Shown piece after piece: positions 13,001 to 28,000 of a stretch of 64,000 nt of DNA (position 1 is its first letter; every line of letters starts with the position of its first letter). The stretch comes from Paraescarpia echinospica. Lineage: Eukaryota; Annelida; Polychaeta; Sabellida; Siboglinidae. The notes under the pieces were generated by a model that was not told the origin of the DNA, ran no database searches, and saw only the letters and a list, made by a program, of their open reading frames with translations. Both the position numbers and the translations under genes were made by a program. The DNA is taken from NCBI GenBank assembly GCA_020002185.1, contig CM034531.1, positions 44,579,099 through 44,643,098 on the forward strand. The letters are read 5' to 3'.

Positions 13001-16000
13001 TACTCCTAACAGCAGCAGACCACTGTTTTAAGTAGACCAAAGCCAGACACCGGTCTGCATAAAGTTTTGACCCCTGGCTGTGTAGACAATATCTTTTATT
13101 TTAAAATATGAACTGTTAGTATATGCAGTATACCCAGACAAATTAAGATATAAATCATTTGCATACTTTCTAAGGGACTAGTGCCTTTTCATTATCTATC
13201 TGCCATTTCCCCATTTTTGCATTATACTAGTTCATGCAGAAACATACATGCAAGCTACTGTCTGCCTTGCCTGGAATACTGTGAAACACATTAAATATTC
13301 ATTGAACAAAGTCTGCAGTATTCAAGGACACTGACAATTCTACACAGATCAACACTATTGGCTTTTATTGCCTGCTCAGGTTATGTAACTTTTGAGTTAT
13401 TCATAAGCCTATTATAAAGTTCTGGCAGTGTCAGGTAAACACTACTGATTTAAACAGGAAACAACAATGGTGTCTGAGAGCGTGCTGTAACTTACAATTT
13501 AGGTCAATAGGTAAATAAAGTTAAACAATCTAAGTAAACACTAGAACTTTGTTTACCTGGGCATTTCCACTGAGTCGCGTTACAGTTTTGCCTATTTTAA
13601 AAACGACTATATTTTGGCATATATATATATATGAGCTGTAATAATGTATTTCAAAATTACATCTTCTGTGAATATGTCTTGAACCTATTGGCATAGTGTA
13701 TTAAATTTAAATATCAACAAATAATAATTTGATTACATAATATGGTTTTAATTGCATCTAATTATAATGTGACTTACATTATGGCAAAAGGAAAAAAAAA
13801 TTTGTGCCAAGAGGCCCTGAAGTATTGTGAGTTTGTAATTATTAATGAAATGGTTTTTGGTGAATCATAGTTACAGATCATTAAGGGTTATGATGGAAGT
13901 AAAAGGTTTACATGTTTAATGGAGAGTATATGTGTGCCAGTGAAGATACACCTGGAAATAAAATATTCGTGTAGCCCGTTTTATGAAGATTGTATGTGTT
14001 ATTAAAAATACTGTAGAATTATATTTATACTCTGCAATTTATGCCGATTTCCAGTGATTGTAGAAACCTTGCAGGAGAGTTGGTGAGCTGCAATCTCACA
14101 TGTAGCACAGTTAAAGGTTGTTTAAGAAAATGTGCACACATTTTCTGTACTCATTTTGCCCCTACAACCCTCCCCCAGAATGGAAAGAAAGATGAACTAT
14201 GATAAAACTTATTTGTTCACATGCATTTTTACTTAAAACAGTAGCAATTAATGACATAATACTGATTGAATTGGAGTGAAGTAATGGCTGCAACATGTAC
14301 AGCTGTATAGTAAAACATCTGAATAATATTCTTATAATTTTGACTAAAATAGGCTTTAACCTTTTCGAGTAAAGTTATTTGATATATTATTTTATACCTG
14401 TTATTTTATTTTAATCCTAGATCATAATCTTTATATTGCATTGATAATTATGTCTATTGCGGTTTTTAAGTTTCTCAGGTTTTGCCAGGGAAGTAGGGAT
14501 TCCCATTACACATGTATTAGTTACAGACCACAAGGAGGCATTCTATTTGACAATGGGACAATGGCAGGCAGTGAGCTGAGGCCAGTCCAATACACAGGCT
14601 TACAGCACTGACACCAGGCCACTCCACTCAGCCACCCCAATAATGAGATAGGACAAAGTCCACTATCCAGTAATAAACAGAGATCAGTGCATATCTACTG
14701 CAGCGGGCTTAAAGCAGTAGGAAAATAGTAAGACATTTTTGCATTTTAGGGGGCCCTAAGGTACCCTTAGAATGATTCAATCAAATACAGATTTCTTGTG
14801 TACAGTGGCACTACCACATGAAATGTCTATGCAAAATCAGAGAAAAAATTACTGAAGAGTTTAAAAAAAAAAAGCAAAATATGAAAATTTACCAGTTTCG
14901 GGGGCCCTGGGGGGGCCGTATGGGACCCTCAGAATGATTCAATCAAATACAGATTTCTAGTGCATAATGGCAGTACCACATTTATACTAAATTAGAGAAA
15001 AAGTTGCTGAACGGTTTCTGAGATATGGCAGCTAACGACGGACGGCACAGGGCGGATGAGAGTGGTGGCATAAGTCCACTGGACCTTCGACCCAAAGGAC
15101 TAAAAACCTGCCTTGATTCATGTCAAATTTCTCCTCAAGGTATAAACGACAGAAAGCAACGAATTCCCTTGAATGAATCACAAATAAATAGGGTTTAAAA
15201 ACACAATTAGTAAATTGTTATTTGACCAACATAATACACAAATGATACATAATCAATGTGACATCTGTTATCATGACTCGGATTACATGAAACCAGCTAT
15301 CATTTACTGATTGGTCAGGGACACTTCAGCTTGAGGGACAGATATTTTTGTTTGTATTAAGTTGTGAAGACAATGTAGTGGAGAAAGGAGACAAGAAACA
15401 TGCATCAACCCTTTCATGGTACACATAGGAAGTAATGCCAACTTGAATATAGTGGTTTAAATCAAGAAATGTATAATGCACAAGAATTGAAAAACACTAG
15501 CCCACTTTTTCCATCAAAAATTATTACCTTATAATTATTACCTTTGCAAGAACACTTGCAACCAAATTAAATTATACAGCCCAACCTCTATGTACTATAT
15601 TGCATAGATCTATAAATCCAAACAAGTTCTGAATTTGTGATTAATTTTAGATTTAGAAAGCAAAGATGGTCACAGTGGTTCATAGAGCTAGCTTCCCTCA
15701 GTCTGTTTTATTATCATTTCGTTTTGCAAAAATAAGCTACTTAATTGTTACACAAAAAGGATCAGTAAATTTAAAAGGAGTTCCCCTTTCACCACCAAAA
15801 TGTTTTTGTGATAATGATTAATCAGGGTACAGTTATAAGGTTTATCACATTAATCCATTTCCGTACTTACTACACCCTTTGTAACTAGTAACATATAATT
15901 CAATATTCTATTAACACATTCTACGAATAGCAGAAAAATGTGTATGCATCAGCCTGGCATGCATTTAGTACATATATATATTATAATGCATGTATGTGGA

Positions 16001-19000
16001 CATATAAAACATTATGCAGTATTATGCACACAGAAAACTAATATAACAATTTGCATCCTGTTTTCAATAAATATCATTGTTATATATTGAATATAAGTGT
16101 TGTCTTAGATATTATACTTTCTTGTATTACGATACTATTTTGCCAGAGGTTTGGTTGTACATACATGAACAGATGATGAATCGTGTCAGATCCAAAACAG
16201 TTTTTGAGGGAACAACCAAGAGGAATTATTATGGGATATAATAATGCTAATGCTGCCTCTTCATGAAGTCTTTGCATCTAAATGATCCATCTTAATACAA
16301 AAAATAAAAGAAACAACAAATAACTTCCGTAAAACTAAAAGCTTTGTGACTCGAATTACGCTACCAAATTTTGCGTGACTCGCGTTACACATATATTCAG
16401 GTGCCTGATATCATAATCTGTGTAGACTAGATATGGATGTTGTTAATATCATTTAGTTAGGTACTTCCTACAGGAGGAGATTTATAAAAATAATAGGCAA
16501 CTACCAGGGGTTTCTGTGTAAAATGAAAAGTTTGTGACTCGCGTTACATTAATTTCATCATCCAAGTCTAGAAGCCTTTCTAAAAAAAACCAGAATAGAT
16601 TTGCAATTTTTGTTTTCAAATTACACGAGACTAAGGCCTCATGAAATAGTATCAGTTAGTCAAACCCAAAATGAATTAGAAAACAGGGCAGCAAAAGGGC
16701 AACTAATTATTGATATCTTGGATGAGAGAATTTTTTGAATTCTGTACATGTTTGAGTGGTGCATTTTCACATTTATTGCAGTGTGCAAACATTGAAAAAA
16801 AATTCTGACATTTTTCCCACCATAAAAAATTATATTCTTGTGAAATTCCCAAAAAATATTTTAAGACCAATTTCCCTGTTTTCATGGAAATGCCCACCTG
16901 GTTTCTTAATTAGATATATGTGTACTATAGCAAGTGCTTGCATCTTGTGCATAAGCAAAGCTGCACATGTGATATTACCCAGATATTGGCCCACAATATT
17001 TAATGAAGAAGATCTGTCAATCACGGTTCACTCCATCAAGCCTCATGGGTCAGAGACAACTATTATAATTTTATTAAATCCCCGGATCTGAAGTTTTTGC
17101 ATAATCAGCAACAGCTATTTTTGATTAACCTGATAGCATCACTGCTATTTTATTGTAAATAATAAACTTAACTAAAAATTGGCAAGTACAGAAACTCCTT
17201 CATTGCGTACAACAGTGAAATCTACCACTACAATCATGCCTGTTAATTATTATTAATCATATATTTTACCAATATGTGAGAACATTGAACTTAATGAGCA
17301 CTTTCTTTATACTGTATAGTATGTGTTCCCTAAACTGGAAATAAATGTGGACATGTCCCCCAGAAGGTACTTGAGAATCCCATAAACAGCACAGCACAGT
17401 GAACCTAGCCAGTTCATTGTGAGGTCACCATCCCTGAAACTAGGGACACATGGCCTTAAGACACCTTTCAGGACTAGACAGGCTCCTAGCTTGAGTTGAG
17501 GAGACATTTGTGTTGAGAGTGGTGTGACAGTTGTGCAAGTTTGCTCCTGTTTCAAGGACTGTCAATCCAGATCTTCCAGGAGGCTGGTGAATGGTAATGA
17601 TATTGGGACCAACTCATCATCATTGGTGGCAGTCTACTCGTTTTTCAAAGATGACATCTATCATCCCATTCTTTTTTCTTGAGTGTCTGTGTAGTGTGCA
17701 CAGGCTCAGTCATGACATGCCAGCCTAATCCAGGCAGCCACAACAGTATACACAGATGACCTGTTCGGTCTCAACTATATTACAGAACACATCAGTTTAA
17801 ATTGACAGACACCACATCTGACATTTAATGTCATGGTGCTTGTTTCATTAGCAAGAACTATTCGATTAAATTCCACCTGTGCAGCCCACCAACTTACACT
17901 TCACGACATTTCTTAATACTTGTAGGTGAACCACTCAGTAGAACTTGCAGACCTGTGTGGTGCAGACAGTGGTCCCAACAGAAAGGACTTTCAGAAGACT
18001 GCAGGGTCTCCCTTGAGTCCCTTCTACCTGTTGTCTAAGCCAACAGAGTAAAATATCCAACAGATGGTGAACGTTTGACTTATCGATCAATTACAGACTG
18101 GCTTGAGATAACATTTGCATCAAGTTCATATATATGGGTATGTATGTACATGTTTCCATAGTGTAACACTACAACAACAATAGGCAACCTATTTATATTG
18201 TTAACTTGAAGCCAGTAGGTAAATTAGTTATTTTTCAGCTTCCAATCTCATCATGGCTTGACCTGGAAACCCAAGTCCACCAAGACTCACAAGTTGTTAC
18301 CCAGAGTCTCATACAGGTAGATTAAGGGACCTACACAACAAGCAAGGGTAGATTAATTAAAATTAGTTATTAAAAAAGTCAAATGAATAACATGAATAAA
18401 ACAAGTTTGTTTTTGTAAATGACTAAGATAAATTTGAGTAAAACGAGTGAAACATAATGAATAAAACAAATAAAATAAATTATGACATAAACACAAAAAC
18501 TGATTTATAATAAAGTGTCTAGTGTAACTATAAAACACCATAAATGGAACACTCATAGTTAAAATCAGGAAGGAGCATTTAACTGTTTCCCAATTAATTT
18601 TCATTCACCCAATCTGATGAGTGCTGTTTGTAGTACATTAAGCTACTGTATATATCCCTTCTGCCCTAGTGAGTCCAGTGTGACTAATGCAGTATCAATT
18701 CTAAGGGAAACACAGTGGTTTCCAAGGAACTGATGCTGAACAGAACAAACATAAACCTTCTACTATAATCATCCCATCTTCCCATAAACAACAGATGGAT
18801 GGAGGGGCAATTACTGCCTGGGGAGAACTACGCACATTGCATTTGGAATTCTTATCCCAATGCAGGCTCCTGAAGGCCATTATATTAAACTTCACCAGAG
18901 ATATTAAATAAAACCACAGAAATAATAATTTAACCAACATGATAAATCGTACTAGATATTTTCATGATAATACTTAAACTTTGTTAGTTGCTTCTGTTTA

Positions 19001-22000
19001 TCAACTGGTGGGTAGTGTTTTAAACAAGCAGTATCTCGCCTTGGTTAACAAAAAGTAGGCGTTCTCATTTGTTCCGAGTAGAATAATGCAGATATGTAAT
19101 GTACACAACGGTAAACGTTGTAGAAATGTCTCCAGTTACATTTGTTGCAATGCATCTTCAGTTAATACCACTGGTAGTACAGTTAGAGTTGACTGGAACA
19201 CTGAATACCACTGGTAGTACAGTTGGAGTTGACTGGAACACTGAATACCACTGGTAGTGCAGTTGGAGTTGACTGGAACACTGAATACCACTGGTAGTGC
19301 AGTTGGAGTTGACTGGAACATTGAATACCACTGGTAGTGCAGTTGGAGTTGACTGGAACATTGAATACCACTGGTAGTGCAGTTGGAGTTGACTGGAACA
19401 ATGAATACCACTGGTAGTGCAGTTGGAGTTGACTGGAACACTGAATACCACTGGTAGTACAGTTGGAGTTGACTGGAACACTGAATACCACTGGTAGTGC
19501 AGTTGGAGTTGACTGGAACATGAATACCACTGGTAGTGCAGTTGGAGTTGACTGGAACACTGAATACCACTGGTAGTGCAGTTGGAGTTGACTGGAACAT
19601 GAATATCACTGGTAGTGCAGTTGGAGTTGACTGGAACACTGAATACCACTGGTAGTACAGTTGGAGTTGACTGGAACACTGAATACCACTGGTAGTGCAG
19701 TTGGAGTTGACTGGAACACTGAATACCACTGGTAGTGCAGTTGGAGTTGACTGGAACACAGAATACCACTGGTAGTACAGTTGGAGTTGACTGGAACACT
19801 GAATACCACTGGTAGTGCAGTTGGAGTTGACTGGAACACTGAATACCACTGGTAGTGCAGTTGGAGTTGACTGGAACACAGAATACCACTGGTAGTACAG
19901 TTGGAGTTGACTGGAACACTGGATACCACTGGTAGTGCAGTTGGAGTTGACTGGAACACTGAATACCACTGGTAGTACAGTTGGAGTTGACTGGAACACT
20001 GAATACCACTGGTAGTGCAGTTGGAGTTGACTGGAACACTGAATACCACTGGTAGTGCAGTTGGAGTTGACTGGAACACAGAATACCACTGGTAGTGCAG
20101 TTGGAGTTGACTGGAACACTGGATACCACTGGTAGTGCAGTTGGAGTTGACTGGAAAACTGGATACCAGTGGTAGTGCAGTTGGAGTTGACTGGAACACT
20201 GAATACCACTGGCAGTGCAGTTGGAGTTGACTGGAACACTGAATACCACTGGTAGTGCAGTTGGAGTTGACTGGAACACTGAATACCACTGGTAGTGCAG
20301 TTGGAGTTGACTGGAACACTGAATACCACTGGTAGTGCAGTTGGAGTTGACTGGAACACTGAATACCACTGGTAGTACAGTTGGAGTTGACTGGAACACT
20401 GAATACCACTGGTAGTGCAGTTGGAGTTGACTGGAACACTGAATACCACTGGTAGTGCAGTTGGAGTTGACTGGAACACTGGATACCACTGGTAGTGCAG
20501 TTGGAGTTGACTGGAACACTGGATACCAGTGGTAGTGCAGTTGGAGTTGACTGGAACACTGGATACCAGTGGTAGTGCAGTTGGAGTTGACTGGAACACT
20601 GAATACCACTGGTAGTACAGTTGGAGTTGACTGGTATACTAAATACGCAAGATGCAAACAAACCAGCGAAGCATCTGTATAACGCCATGGCCATGTTCAT
20701 CACACTGTCTATTGTTCTACACAAGATATGCCTCAAAAACCAACTTAACAAGAAAAGCTTACCTCAAATGTATCAATGCGGTGACTACACTACCCATGTA
20801 GCAGAATGCTTGCTGGAATCAATGTGTTGTTAAGTTCCATGTCTCAAAGACAATCCTACCACGGATTCATAGCAGACTTGCTTGTTGCAAAAATAACATA
20901 AGACCAGTGCTCATCATGCCCTGACATGTATTAAACGTAACCCAAAAATCTACACAAGTTTGAAAATATAACTAAGTACTGGAGACAAGCCACACCAGTT
21001 GGCTTGTTTTGTCCTGGCTCCACCTAACTTAATTAATAAGACTTAGCAAGTTAGCAGCTGCATAATATAAATATTACTGTAATTAATTAGAAGAACACTC
21101 ACATGGAGGTATTTAGTCATTAACATTGTTATCACTTTATTTAATAGCTATTATGGTCAGCACTTATTCGAAAACAGAAAAGTGAACTTTTGTAGTAAAC
21201 TAATAAAACATTATATTCATGCCAGATTGTTTTATCTGAGGCAGTGCCTGAATCTTCTGTTAGTCACCAATGACTCATCCTGGGGCACTGGCTTTAGCAC
21301 TGGCACTGCTGATGTAAGCCTATAATCTTGGATAATCTACAAGTGCATTATACTGTGTGTGTACTGTGGTGGCAATCCAAGAAGAGCCTGTTTACAGCAT
21401 GTCTTGGTTCATGTGCACTTTGTTAAAATTCACTAGTGAGAGAATACACTGTAGATAGAGCAAACTGTGGCCAACAATTGTTTCACCAGAACAGATCTAC
21501 AACATTTAACATCATCAAAGTAACAGGAAGAGAGTTCACCATTAATGTTACCTTTTGTATGATACATATATAAATTATATTGATGTACGTATGCAAGATT
21601 CAGCACACATACACACACATACACATGTGGTAAAAACTATTAATTTCTTGTCATGCTTTTGACAGTTTTTAGTTACATAATTCAACACACTGCATCTAGC
21701 ATTAGTACTGCTACTAGTACTCTAGTAATAAAGCAGAGTTGGTTTGTCCTCCTGTAAAAAGCAATGCATTTCACACACATATATAACATTAGAATGTGTG
21801 ATGCCTGTCAGACAACCAGTGTGTCACTTACGTGCACTAGTGTCAAGTCTTAAAAGTGCTCTGTTAAATAAAAACGTTGCACTTGCATAATTTATCCTTT
21901 GTCCCCAGACCATATCTGCAGTTCTAGAATACATCAAATTAAAAATCAATTTATATGCAATGAATACAATACAACGTCTAACCTCCACAAGTGGAGGCAC

Positions 22001-25000
22001 AATTACGTATACTGCAGATTTGACAGATAATGTTGTTGCATACTGTGCAAAGTTATGTAATGAAAGTCGCATGGGAATATTGTGATCGCCAAATATCATA
22101 CTATTTAGTTATAGTTATTACATAACTAAATAGTATGATACTTGACGATCACAATATTTCTATGCGACTGTCATGGAAAGGTATATCAACAAAACATAGT
22201 TGCATGGAAAAGCAGGGTTTGTCACTGTAATTGGACCACTTGGATGTGTGGATATGAGGACTAATCAACCATGAATCTTGACCACAGTCAACTCTGCCTA
22301 ATGTGACTAACTAAAGAAAATATGACTGAATTATCAATGTACACTGACACTATGGCTGAATACTTCCCACAGTGAGATTGATGTGTGAGTGACAGGTGGA
22401 TTCAAGTGGCAAGACCCACCAAGAAGAGAAGTGTCCCTTTGAAACTGACACAGACTATTGTGCCAGTGTTGCTAAATAAATTACCTATTTTATTTGTCAG
22501 TCTACCTGTGTCCTCAGCCTACTACTAGTAGGAGAAAGTGACAGTGTCACACTAAGCCACTACAGAAGGCACAGATATATTGGTGACAGAGACAATCCTC
22601 TTGTTTACTCATCCATGATGTGAGCACAGGCAGCCAGCCTAATCAGACGCAGGTAAACAGATGGATCTGGTTTCTGTGTCAACTCACTGCCTTCTGAATA
22701 TTGATTCAGACTCCTGCCTGGCCATTTAACAGCAGGATGTCCACACAGGTGGCTGTGTCACAGCCAGTGGCAGTAACAATGACAGATACACATATCAGAC
22801 AAGTACAAAACAAAGGACACATGTATATAGATCTATGGAGAACCATACTTGGGCTTGCTATTGAAACATAAACATTTCATGCTTTGTTTCAGATGTGTGA
22901 CTGTAAAATACTGATACCCTGGGTATGCTGATGCCAAGATTTAAATTCTTACTTTTAAAATAGGTACATGCCTATATTAAAGACAGAATGTTGCAGAAAA
23001 AATCAGAGTTGTACTCTTGAAACATAGTGCTATGGTTGTATTGCCGCTACAGAACTGTCATACTGTGGTCAATCACAGTTTCTACAACAATTCACAAAAT
23101 GCAACACCCTTCACAGGCATGGCAACAGTTAGGAATCCCACTCTTATATACCACCAATTTTTGAAAACAACAGCTAAATACAGCAGACAAACAGCGAGTA
23201 GCCCGCACTGCCTATGAGTTGACAGGCAGTGTTACCTGCAGGGCATCAACAGGTGTGTGTACCTACACTGCCACTCTCAGCCATCAATATCCATCACCTG
23301 ACTAGCAGCCTGTCTAATGTAATGCCACAGTAAAGACGGATGGAATGCTACAAACCAGGAGCCACCAGCATACGAAGAATAACGTCTTGTATTCAAAAAT
23401 GAAATACCATTCCTGACTATCTGCTACTCAGTGACTCATCACTCTTCGCATCCTTCTTAAGCTACATAGCTCATAACTAGATCTTTATAAAGATGAATAT
23501 AAAAATAACATGATTTCAGTGTGCCCTTCAGACATAATGTCAACAGTCAGTGGTTGTCTAACTGAACAAATAAGGAACCTTTAAAACTGTTGTCGGCTAA
23601 CTAGGCTACCAGTCAGCTAACATGTTAGCTCCTTCAGTTTCAAAGTTCACAGCTGAATCTTAGTCTAAAAGTAAAACATAAGTTACCAGACTAAACATTT
23701 CAGTAAGAAAACAAATAAACAAAGTTTTACATCTATTGTAGGACAAAGTACAGTTGCAACGAGATAATAAAAGTTCCAAAAGCAAGTAAATACTACGTGT
23801 ATTTTTTAAATGAAATAATGAGCTAAATTGTAGTCCAACCAAACCACTTTCTTTTGCACATGGTAATATTGTTAATGACATCCTTATCAAAGCAAAAAAT
23901 ATATACCAAAGTAAACACCTACAATATAATTGTATAAATACACATACATGTGTACCGGTACATAAAAACATAGAAAATGTAGCTTTTGGTTAACCTTAGA
24001 TAAGTATCACACTTCTGTTCACTCCCTTTCCAATATTGTATTCCATAAACAATATATTATTATGGAATTTAAACTGTTTGCTGGAAATAAATATTGATTG
24101 ACACTATAAATTTTTAATTTATAACGTACCATTTGCTCAACTGCCAGAGATATTAATAATTAATTTTTTTAGTTAAATTCACAAAGTCATGAACCCATTA
24201 AACGGCACTGTTGCCTTTTCTGTTAGGATGGATCTACATGACGAAACATCGCCAGGACAACGAGGTGATGGTTACATCATCAGACAAGGCCAGTAAATTC
24301 TGCATGTAACAAAGTTCAGAATTTGAACTGTCCTATTTCATGTGACACTGCATCAATTTTTCACAGGATTATCAAGCTGAAATCTGGTCACATCACTCAC
24401 ATGCCACAATGTGGGCTCATTGCCAGCTTCAGTCTACACATGTCTGAAATCTGAATGCAACATTTTGACATTATGTCAAATGGCAACTGTCTGGACTAAC
24501 CCTATTATGTTAGCCAGCTTCTAGACGACATCACATACCGGCAAACACGCAGAACATGAAAGCTGTACACAAATACTTACAATTCCAGGAGAAATCCCCC
24601 CCAAAAAAAATGTGCAGGCATTCCAAAGAAACCAGCAACAGGCTAATCTCTAGTACTACAGCATCAATCAACTGTTTCTGTCACTATGTACATGGCCTTG
24701 TAGTAACTGAGGCAGCTCACATGTTATCATTCCATCACTTCTGAAAGTTCTGGCACACCCATGCTTCCATTGTCTGGTACAACCACTGTGTGAGGGAATG
24801 TCCACGTCTGTCTAGAATATCATATCCGGGACATAGTTTTCATAAATTATTTTAATAGTGAAATTACATTGAAAATCTACAAAATATAAATACTATTATG
24901 TGAGGTTATTGTTATTAGTGAGTAAATCTATGATTATGGAAAAAATACAACAGATTTTGTAAGTATCAAGTTCTTATAAAATAATATAAGCACTTGATAC

Positions 25001-28000
25001 TTACATATAAATAAACTAAATGGAAAATATAAATAAATAAAAAACTCAATGGAAAGCCCATGTATAAAGAGTAAATTGTGAGGAAACAACACCACATACA
25101 AGTTTTATTATTTATAGAATGTTACACCTGATGAAGTTAAGGTTTGGCTTGATAAAACATGTCTGGTTTCCTTCCTCACCTAAATGCCTGTCAACAAAAA
25201 AATGGGATGAAGTGAGGCTTGACATGTTTAATCACTGCCAGACAAGGACCTGGGGCTGTGTGTACATAGCCTCACTATGTCTCCCTCCTCAAGCCAGGGC
25301 AACCAGTGCACTGCCAGGGTGCCTATAACCCAGGCAGTCTCACTTTAAAACGACATAAATGTGCTAAAAAATTAAGTTCTACTAAAAGCTAAGAGGAATG
25401 CGTACGTTCATGGTTGATGCAGTGTTGCATACAGCTCACCATTCTCAGTAACAAATAAAATGTGAATTCTTTAGTTTAAACCCATGTGAAAATAGTGTTG
25501 CTCTGTGGCTCTGAGAGATGGATAGCAACCAAGATAGGAAAACAAAACATATTTGTTAAGACAACAAACGGACCAATGCTGCATCAGGAGAAAGTATCCA
25601 ACATTTAAGGAAGTTGATTTGAATATGACACACTCTCCAGAAAGAAACTGCCAACTGATATCATGAGACAGATACTAGTATGGCAACCTCAACACAATCG
25701 GAAATAAACCAGAATGAACAATACATATTTTGAGGTGATTAGCTAAGGAAATAATTAAGCATGGAACCATCTTGTAAGTGATGAAGAAAGCAGCTGGAAA
25801 ACAGAAAGCTTTGGACATATGTCTCATGTCAGCACTAGGTCAGGAGGGAAGAGTTCCCAAGAGGAAGTGATGACTGATAGTTAACTTATATGTAATCTTC
25901 CCCATAGAGGCTGACCAAACCAGACATGGAAAGGGTAAATTCTTATAAGTACCCTTTCTGTACACAGTAACACCCATTAGAGTGAACTGTTTATCTGACA
26001 CCAATTAGTTGGTAGTCACTAATGACTTAAGTAGGCTAATCACCATGGTAACAGTAAATCCTGTGGGATTTATCTCCCTGTAATGGAATCTAGTAATTAT
26101 GACCCTGAATTCTCAGCTGTCACCAAGAAGGAAATCAATTCACACAGTCATGATGTAAACTCAGGATTGTTGATTAAATAAAAAAAAATTATGATTTAAT
26201 TTAATTTTAAATTTAAAGTAAGACTAAGGTATTTAATGCCATTGTATATCCAGTTTTCAAAACTTCAAAATAAAAGTTTGAATTAAACCTAGCACAACAC
26301 ATGCCCTCATCTGTATGTAGTGAATATGCTCAAGATTACAAACAAATATCAAATATCTGACAGTCAGCTATTTTAGGATATAAAGAGCCACCGTGGGGGG
26401 GGGGAGCATCAATGACAAATATCAATTGCATTTTAATTAGTGTAGTGTAGTGAGAGATGCCAAAGAGACACAAGCCAATGTTTTGTTCTGTGACTTGTCA
26501 GAACTGGGAACTTATCACTAAACAATGGTGGCACCAACAATAGCGGCCTGCCTCCAGGTGTTGGCCAACAATGAATACCCAGTCTTGGCAAGTACACTGG
26601 TGAAACCAGGTGACTCAGGCCAGCAACAGAACTAGGTGTCAAGTCACAAATACAAGGCACAGTGTTGTCAGATCTAAATTTTTTTATATGCAATATCTCT
26701 GACGTATCACTCACTGGAGTACAAGCACATTTAAGTTAAATATTGGGTTTAAAGTATTATGTCCAGATGTAGCTAACATGCAATTGACAATCAACAATGA
26801 GTTAACCCAACAGCATAATTTGTGGTAGATTATTTGTTTCATGTTTCAAGGTTGTTTCCGGGAAGTTATCAAGTACTTCGGAAAAGTATTATGAGCAGTT
26901 GAGTATCATTGTCAAAAACCGCATCAATTAATCTTCTAATTCCTATTAAAAATTCCCAATCACAGTGTATAAAAATTACTGTGTCTTGGATCTCAGCATT
27001 GTAATTTGAAGGAAACACACACAAAACAATGACTGCACATCCAAGTGACCTCACAGTTAGTTCAAACAGCTCAGCGTAATCCTAAATTGGTCGCTGAAAT
27101 CCTACATATTTGACACAATGCCAGTTCATCACTAGTTACCTATGCACACCTGCCACAACTCAAGTATTGATTCCGTCAGCACATAATTGTTGTTCATTGC
27201 TATGTGCACATCTAGATAAATTATGTGATGTGAACATTAAATGTCATCAACTAACTTCAATGTTTACTACAACCATCTCAAACAAAGTGTTCTCATTTAA
27301 TTTGTGTTACTTAAAATTTTAACTACAATTATTGTGGTTGTAGCTGATGACAGAATACCAATATTGAACAGCAATGAGAGTGACACCATACTGTCAATGT
27401 CATCATGACACTTGCATGCATCAGGATGGATGCCCAGATATCTGAGTGGACACATGAATAAGGAATGTTGTGATACAGCCGGATGTTTAGGGGACCTCAG
27501 CTTTAACGGTAGTCATAAGCCAGGGTAACCTGTGATGTTTTTAGTTTCAAAATATCCAGGTACAATTAAAACATAGTTGTGTAAAATAACTGTTCACACC
27601 ACACTGAAATCATCCTTAGATGTAAACAATACAAAAATTAATTGTGAAACAACTTTCAAAGAAGTCAACCACAAATTATATCAGCCATTCCACTGTGACA
27701 TCCATAACAAACGCTACTCAAATTGTAGTGACATTGTTCTACTGCATCTACATTCCTGAACAAATCTGAACCGTTTACAGTTATTTCAAAGACCACAAAG
27801 AGCTCTTCAATTTAGCCAAAACATTTTTCAATTCTGTCAAAAATTACATGGGAAAATGAGAGGTGAAAGATGTGACTTATGGGACAGCTATTATTCCAAA
27901 TATATAGACTGAGTATATCTTTCATCCATTTGGTGCCTTCTAGGAGATACACCATTTTGTCTCACATAACTGGCTACATGGAGGTTTGAAGATTCCTAAA

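Noticed and set aside
19136..20751. Minus-strand ORFs of 381, 487 and 499 codons
   Set aside because: They lie in the 40-bp minisatellite, are open in three frames and encode only the repeat.
21824..22099. 91-codon minus-strand ORF that looked faintly like a retroelement C-terminus
   Set aside because: No motif could be named with confidence, and its start lies in the hairpin arm at 22060-22112.
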